Source: Orientallactaga sibirica (lineage: Eukaryota > Chordata > Mammalia > Rodentia > Dipodidae). Taken from it: 64,000 bases of DNA. Positions 59,230 to 64,000 of this stretch are shown piece by piece. Positions within the stretch are counted from its first letter, which is position 1. Each line of letters starts with the position of its first letter. The notes below the pieces were generated by a model, which made no database searches, was not told the DNA's origin, and saw only the letters and a list, made by a program, of their open reading frames with translations. Location: the NCBI GenBank assembly GCA_036365145.1, contig JAEOAD010000052.1, forward strand, positions 16,351,501 to 16,415,500. Direction: 5' to 3'. Position numbers and translations under genes: made by a program.

Positions 59230-59329
59230 ACTAATTGGGACATTCTGCATGGTACTGCAGAAGGTGGTGGAGGAGAACCATGTGGATGTGACTGACACAC
59301 TGATAGATGACAACAATGCTGTCATGAAG
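59230..59329 (+). CDS. OTOF: Otoferlin, coding exon 4
   Basis: Acceptor CATTCACAG, 100 nt, donor GTGAGT (GT at 59330-59331). It completes K76 and encodes [20 protein letters not shown] then [13 protein letters not shown], residues 77-109, ending in phase 0. It belongs to the C2A domain. Residue 82 is Cys (TGC). The usual mammalian residue, as I recall, is Arg, and Arg82Cys is a known human OTOF polymorphism. The rest of the exon agrees with the family. Confidence 0.97.
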
Positions 59330-61601
59330 GTGAGTGTACACAGGGAGTCCTTGGACTTTCTCATTACCAGATAACCTAGAGACCTGTCTCACCCCTTATG
59401 TCTACGTAGAGGATGGTCTAGAAAGTACTGTCTGAATGGCAAAGGGAGGCAGCAGGAGGAGATTCTGGCAGAGCCACTCAGTCTGATGGCCAGTGCTAGA
59501 GCCCATGTGGCATGGTAGGGTCTTTTCTCACAGGTGGACACCTAGACCTTCCTATAGTGATAGTGCTAGAAAAGATGATGGAGGGTGCCATCCCTTATTT
59601 ACTGATGTGTCCTTCCATTTTTACTCTGCTCAGGAATAGCTAAGAGGTATCTCATACCATCTAAAGGCCAGACGTGTTTTGTTGATCCCTCCAGGGTGTG
59701 GCTTCCACTTGCACATATGACATGGCTCTTCTCTAAGACTAGAGGTCCTAGCAGAGTCAGAATCTTATTTTCTGCTCCAATTCTCACATCTCAGCACAGG
59801 TACACATACAGTCCAGTTAATGCATATCCCAGCCAAGGAAGGCAAGAAAGCCTTCCTTTCTTCAGATACCCAGTCCTTAGGCTCTGCTTCACCTTCTTTG
59901 TCCCCTCCAGCTCCTCTGCAACCACAACCAAGCAGCTGTCATAGTGTGAGGGGAGCCTGGCCCTGGGGATAACTTTTGGTTAGGCCACCCACAAACTGTG
60001 TGATTTAGGTAAGCTATATAGCATCTGAAATGTGAGCAAAAGTTTATCTACCACACAAGATTGTTCTGAAGAATCAAAGGGAAAAACCAAGAAAGTACTT
60101 AGAATAGGTAAATACATGCTAAGTGCTCAATAATGTGTATATATAAGGGCTATTATCTCATCATTTTAGTTTGCCTATGTATAATTGGGATTTTACTGTA
60201 CATGGTCCCTCCACCACCAGAATCCTACAAAATGAAATGCCCTAGACAGTAACAGGCAGAATCAGCCTCAGGGAATAGGACTTCAGCCTCAGGGTCAGAA
60301 TGCTCAAAGTGGAACCGAAATCCCTAATACATCTTGGTGTTTTAATTCACTTCCTTGCAAGAACAAGGAGCTCTTGAAATGAGATGCTAGAGTCTCAACC
60401 ACTCAGCAATGGGACAGAGAATGTAGAATAAGCACAGGGCAGTAGCACCTGGGGCCTGGTCCCAGTGACCTGGCTGAAACCACGTATATCCCTCTGGCAC
60501 TTAGTGGCAAACATAGCAGAGAATACAGTATGGAAGGTGAAATGACAAAGGACTAGAAAGTGGACAGATGCCACAGACAGCACAACCAGACCTGTATGGA
60601 AAGATTCACACTTGGGATTTCCACATGGAAGAGGACTTGCAGACCATCCCACTCATCCACTTCACCCATTTTATGGGAGGGAATACTGAAGTCCATGGAC
60701 AGTCCGAGGACAGTCGGGAATCACTCCACAATTAGACAGCAGTCAACAACAGAGGTAGCTCTAGGACCAATGGCTTCCAAATTCAGGTGGCATACCAGAG
60801 AAGTCACATTGGCTCAAGAGAAAAGACATGGTCTTAGAATGAGGTGTTCTGAGCTCAAACCCCAGGCCCAGTATTTACTCGTTCTTCAATTGTAAGCAGG
60901 TAACATTCCTCCTGAAATGACAGATAGGGCAGGTTGAAGCACTGAGACATTCATGGGTTTATGTGAAAGTAACTGGATTAAAAGAATATAGTGTAGAAGT
61001 TACACACTGAAGGCTCAGAAAATGTATACCCTTCCCTTCCCTTGGAAAACCCATGTCTGGGCACAAGAAAGACCAAGCACTCAGGGTAGGCTGCCTGTTG
61101 GAACATGAAAGCAAGTTATCCCAGACCTCTACAGAAGGCACCTAAGACTGTGATTCTCAGTTGCTGAGTCTGTGCCCATGTTTAGAAATTGTTTCTCTGG
61201 AAGAAAAGCCCAAGATCATCTCCTCTCCAGGGTCAGAAAGAGGGTGTCAGATCCGCCAGAAGAAATGCTGACTCCACATATGTGCAAGAAGCCCAGGACC
61301 TGGGTTCTCTCCTGGAAGACATGCTTAGCTTGTTTTACCACCTTTCCGAGCAGGTCCTCAGACCTCTTAGCCATTCCTGAGCAGGGCCTGGTGCCTGGTC
61401 CCATTGAACTGGCTGAAACCACATACATCACTCTTTCTCTGCCCCCATTTTGTCATCTGCAAAATGGAGAGTAGAGATCCCACCTAACTTTTCCAGTGAA
61501 TTAGATATGAAAGTGTTTCTCAAATACTACAAACTGGAAGTTACAGGGATCTGGGATTGTTATTGTCACCCTAGCTGCTCATTGCCCCTCTCTTGCTACA
61601 G
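59330..61601 (+). other. OTOF: OTOF intron 4
   Basis: A 2.3 kb intron bounded by GTGAGT and TTGCTACAG. Apart from a probable MIR (59990-60165), I see no repeat and no exon. Chance ORFs across it lack splice support. Confidence 0.9.
59990..60165 (+). mobile_element. MIR (probable)
   Basis: ACTGTGTGATTTAGGTAAGC and the 3' words AATACATGCTAAGTGCTCAATAA resemble forward MIR. Confidence 0.65.
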
Positions 61602-61783
61602 ACCACTCTGTGCGTGGAAGTCCGTTATCAGGCCTTAGATGGAGCGGTGGGCTCCTGGGATGATGGGGACTTCATTGGAGATGAGTGTCTTCAGGAGGAG
61701 GAGAAGGATAGCCAAGAGACAGATGGATTGCTACCCGGCTCCCGCCCCAGCTCCCGGCCTTCTGGCGAGAAGAGCTTCCGGAG
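61602..61783 (+). CDS. OTOF: Otoferlin, coding exon 5
   Basis: Acceptor TTGCTACAG, 182 nt, donor GTAAAA (GT at 61784-61785). It encodes residues 110-169 plus two bases of the next codon. The segment starts [10 protein letters not shown], the end of the C2A domain. It continues through [12 protein letters not shown] and an acidic stretch ([12 protein letters not shown]), and finishes [19 protein letters not shown] in the flexible linker toward C2B. The cumulative coding length is 509 nt, which equals the human exon 5 boundary as I recall it (c.509). No stop codon, frameshift or missing splice dinucleotide occurs in any of the five exons, so the gene looks intact here. Confidence 0.97.
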
Positions 61784-62907
61784 GTAAAAGGCTACCCACT
61801 GACTCCAAAGACATGGGGAGGAGGACCTTAGAAAGCCCTTCAGGCCAGGCTGGACTCATAGTGTAGGGCTGAGTTGCTGTAGAACTATATAAGAACCCTC
61901 TGGGGAGGCAGCAAAGGGCACAAGTCAGAAAAAAAGTCAGAAGAAAAGAAAAGGTCTAGGAGGTAGTGCTGCAATGTGAGAGAAAGGGCTGCATCGCTCA
62001 TCCTACCTGGGAAATGGGAGAATGGGACAGAGGAGACCCTGGATTTTCTGGTCCAAGCCCCAGAATTATCAACCAGGCCCAGGCGACCTGGCCTCTGCCC
62101 TGGCCCACTGAAGAGACCTCTCTGAAAGGTCTCTTCTTTCCAGAGTGAGGCCGATGGTTTCGGTTTGGACCTGGCCTCTCCTCTGTTGAAAAGAATGTGT
62201 CTAGAATTTACACCCTTCAAATGTCCTGCCACTTACAGATGACAGAGAGCTGTGTCTAGGCATGCTCCTGCCACCCACAGTACTTTGCCAAAAACAAACA
62301 AAATGAAATGCAATTGCATTACTCTTAAAGCACAGAGAGGCAGAGTACAGGCTAGAGAAATATCCCTAAATGCCAAGTTTTTGGAAGCACTATGTAGGTT
62401 GCTTTACATCTAAAGGACTGGAGTATCTTTTGAGGGCAGGGTTTCTACATACCTTTGGATGCTTCTCGTTCCATTCTTCTTCCACTCTTTCCTTTCCAGG
62501 TAAGGTTTACTCAGCCCTTGTGCTGAAAAACACACAAGTTCTCGTGTTCCCAGTTAGTGTAATGGAATTTATGGGCTTTTTTGGACAAATGTTTTCCTTT
62601 GCCCTTGAACCACTTCTCACCCTCTCAACCCATTCACCCAAAGTCAAGATTTGAAACCTCGGAACTGTGGACTTCAAGCCATCCATGACCCCCCGCAGGT
62701 GCTCCCAGCCCCTGAGTTCCAACAAGTCACATATTTCTCTGATCCAATTCCTTCACTTGTAAAGTGGGTGCCTTAGTCATGAGACCCTCTCATTCTGTTG
62801 TTGGGAGAGCATCTCTTAAGGAAGGAGCCAAGTACTGCCCATGGAAGGGCTAGTGGCAACAGATTCTTCATCCTGGACAGTACCAAACATCAGAAATGGA
62901 GTTAGAA

Positions 62908-63067
62908 GCTGGGCGTGGTGGCGCACGCCTTTAATCCCAGCACTCGGGAGGCAGAGGCAGGAGGATCGCCGAGAGTTCGAGGCCACCCTGAGACTGTATA
63001 GTTAATTCCAGGGCAGCCTGGACCAGAGTGAGACCCTACCTCAAAAACCAAAAAAAAAAAAAAAAAA
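62908..63067 (+). mobile_element. B1-like SINE, young
   Basis: Near-consensus GCTGGGCGTGGTGGCGCACG with a long A-tail. Perfect 14 bp target-site duplication AAATGGAGTTAGAA at 62894-62907 and 63068-63081. Confidence 0.97.
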
Positions 63068-63153
63068 AAATGGAGTTAGAAATGGCCAGGGGAAGGGGAG
63101 AGACCAGATGGGGCATGAAGGGATGCTAACACAGTGGCCTCTACCTGTCTCTA

Positions 63154-63154
<1 letters not shown>

Positions 63155-63199
<45 letters not shown>
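63155..63199. repeat. (CA)n microsatellite
   Basis: About 22 uninterrupted CA units. Confidence 0.97.
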
Positions 63200-63202
<3 letters not shown>

Positions 63203-64000
63203 TTTGTTTCCATATATTTGCATACATGTATTCTCTGTGTGATATGAGGGAGCTGCAGACACGACTGAATGCCAGCTTCTTCTGCTGACACTGTCTCTCT
63301 GAGAGCCCTATTTTAGGACAAAAGGAAGCTGGCCATGTGGACATGGTGGGGGCTTTGAAAGAGAGATGCACATGTGTGCTAAGTGGTGTGCATAAGTGTG
63401 TGTACATGGAATAGTATACTCTGCTTCATAGCAAAGGCTACTTCATTGGCTCCCAAGGTCTACAAAGAGCTAGAAAATTGTTCTCTGTGCCCTGCAACAG
63501 GTGGAGAGCCATAGCTATGATGACTCCTATGGCAGCTCGGAGGAGCCAGGGTCAGCCAGCCACTCTGGGATTTGGGGGTGAAATAGGTTTTAGCATATTT
63601 CTTTCCAGCCCAACCACTCCACCTAAGGTTGAGGATCCTACACTAGCCCAGAGCTGAGGGATCAATTAAGGCCTGATGTTGGAAAGTGTTTAGGTTCTAG
63701 CAGGCCCTAGCATTCCCAGAAGATTTCTGTGTTGCTCCTCCTGCTGTGTGGTCACTTTTAATAGTGCAAGGAGTGATGAAGTTGGGAACCAAGGAAGAGG
63801 AGCTAAACTGAGGTTGAGAGCTGGTTCCCAGAGAGAACACTGGCTGAGAAACCGAACTAACCCTGACATGAAAAGATACCAAAAGCACAAACATGAGGTC
63901 TAGGCTGAAATTCAGGCTCACCTGAAGCCTTCCAGGAGATCTGTGGCAGTGCCGGCAGAAAGTGAGGTCATTGCTTGCTGGGTAGTGACTGAGGCAACCT

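Larger units (their letters stand above)
61784..64000 (+). other. OTOF: OTOF intron 5 (partial)
   Basis: Begins GTAAAA. The next expected exon, encoding an AGRSVFSAMKLGK-like peptide, was not found before the window end. The interval contains one young B1 and a (CA)n tract. A splice-acceptor-like site at 63500 is discussed as a weak cryptic-exon candidate. Confidence 0.85.

Overview
The window is nuclear DNA from a rodent. Its repeats are B1-like monomers, B4-like composites, B3-type and ID-type SINEs and rodent L1 tails, together with many copies of a tRNA-derived SINE that is not one of the common mouse families. The B1-like monomer and that tRNA SINE look most like jerboa (Dipodidae, probably Jaculus). 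This species call is an inference from repeat style, not a database match.

Two protein-coding genes are present, both only in part. On the minus strand, positions 7152-7079 hold the first coding exon of CIMIP2C (C2orf70/FAM166C), a ciliary microtubule inner protein. Its remaining exons were not found and presumably lie left of position 1. On the plus strand, the first five coding exons of OTOF (otoferlin, the C2-domain membrane-trafficking protein of inner-ear hair cells) lie at 13078-13156, 33654-33712, 51150-51238, 59230-59329 and 61602-61783. They splice in frame to 509 nt of coding sequence (169 codons plus 2 nt), and the window ends inside intron 5. The two genes are head to head, 5.9 kb apart, which is the arrangement I recall for human 2p23.

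Region by region: 1-7078 is CIMIP2C intron 1 with SINEs, a solo LTR and MIRs. 7079-7400 is CIMIP2C exon 1 and a promoter with RFX-type X-box motifs. 7400-12870 is intergenic, with a compound GGAA minisatellite and two more LTRs of one family. 12780-13077 is the OTOF promoter and 5' UTR region. 13157-33653 is OTOF intron 1, with an old sense-strand L1 and a nearly perfect 1.54 kb tandem duplication. 33713-51149 is intron 2, with a large antisense L1 graveyard and an apparent L1-mobilised retroviral LTR transcript. 51239-59229, 59330-61601 and 61784-64000 are introns 3, 4 and 5.

I see no rRNA, functional tRNA, CRISPR or bacterial-type system, and no convincing undescribed gene system. The observations most worth checking are the X-box cluster at CIMIP2C, the tandem duplication, the compound minisatellite, the serial retroposition site near 35.0-35.5 kb, and cysteine at otoferlin residue 82. 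All repeat-family names are by eye; no search was run.
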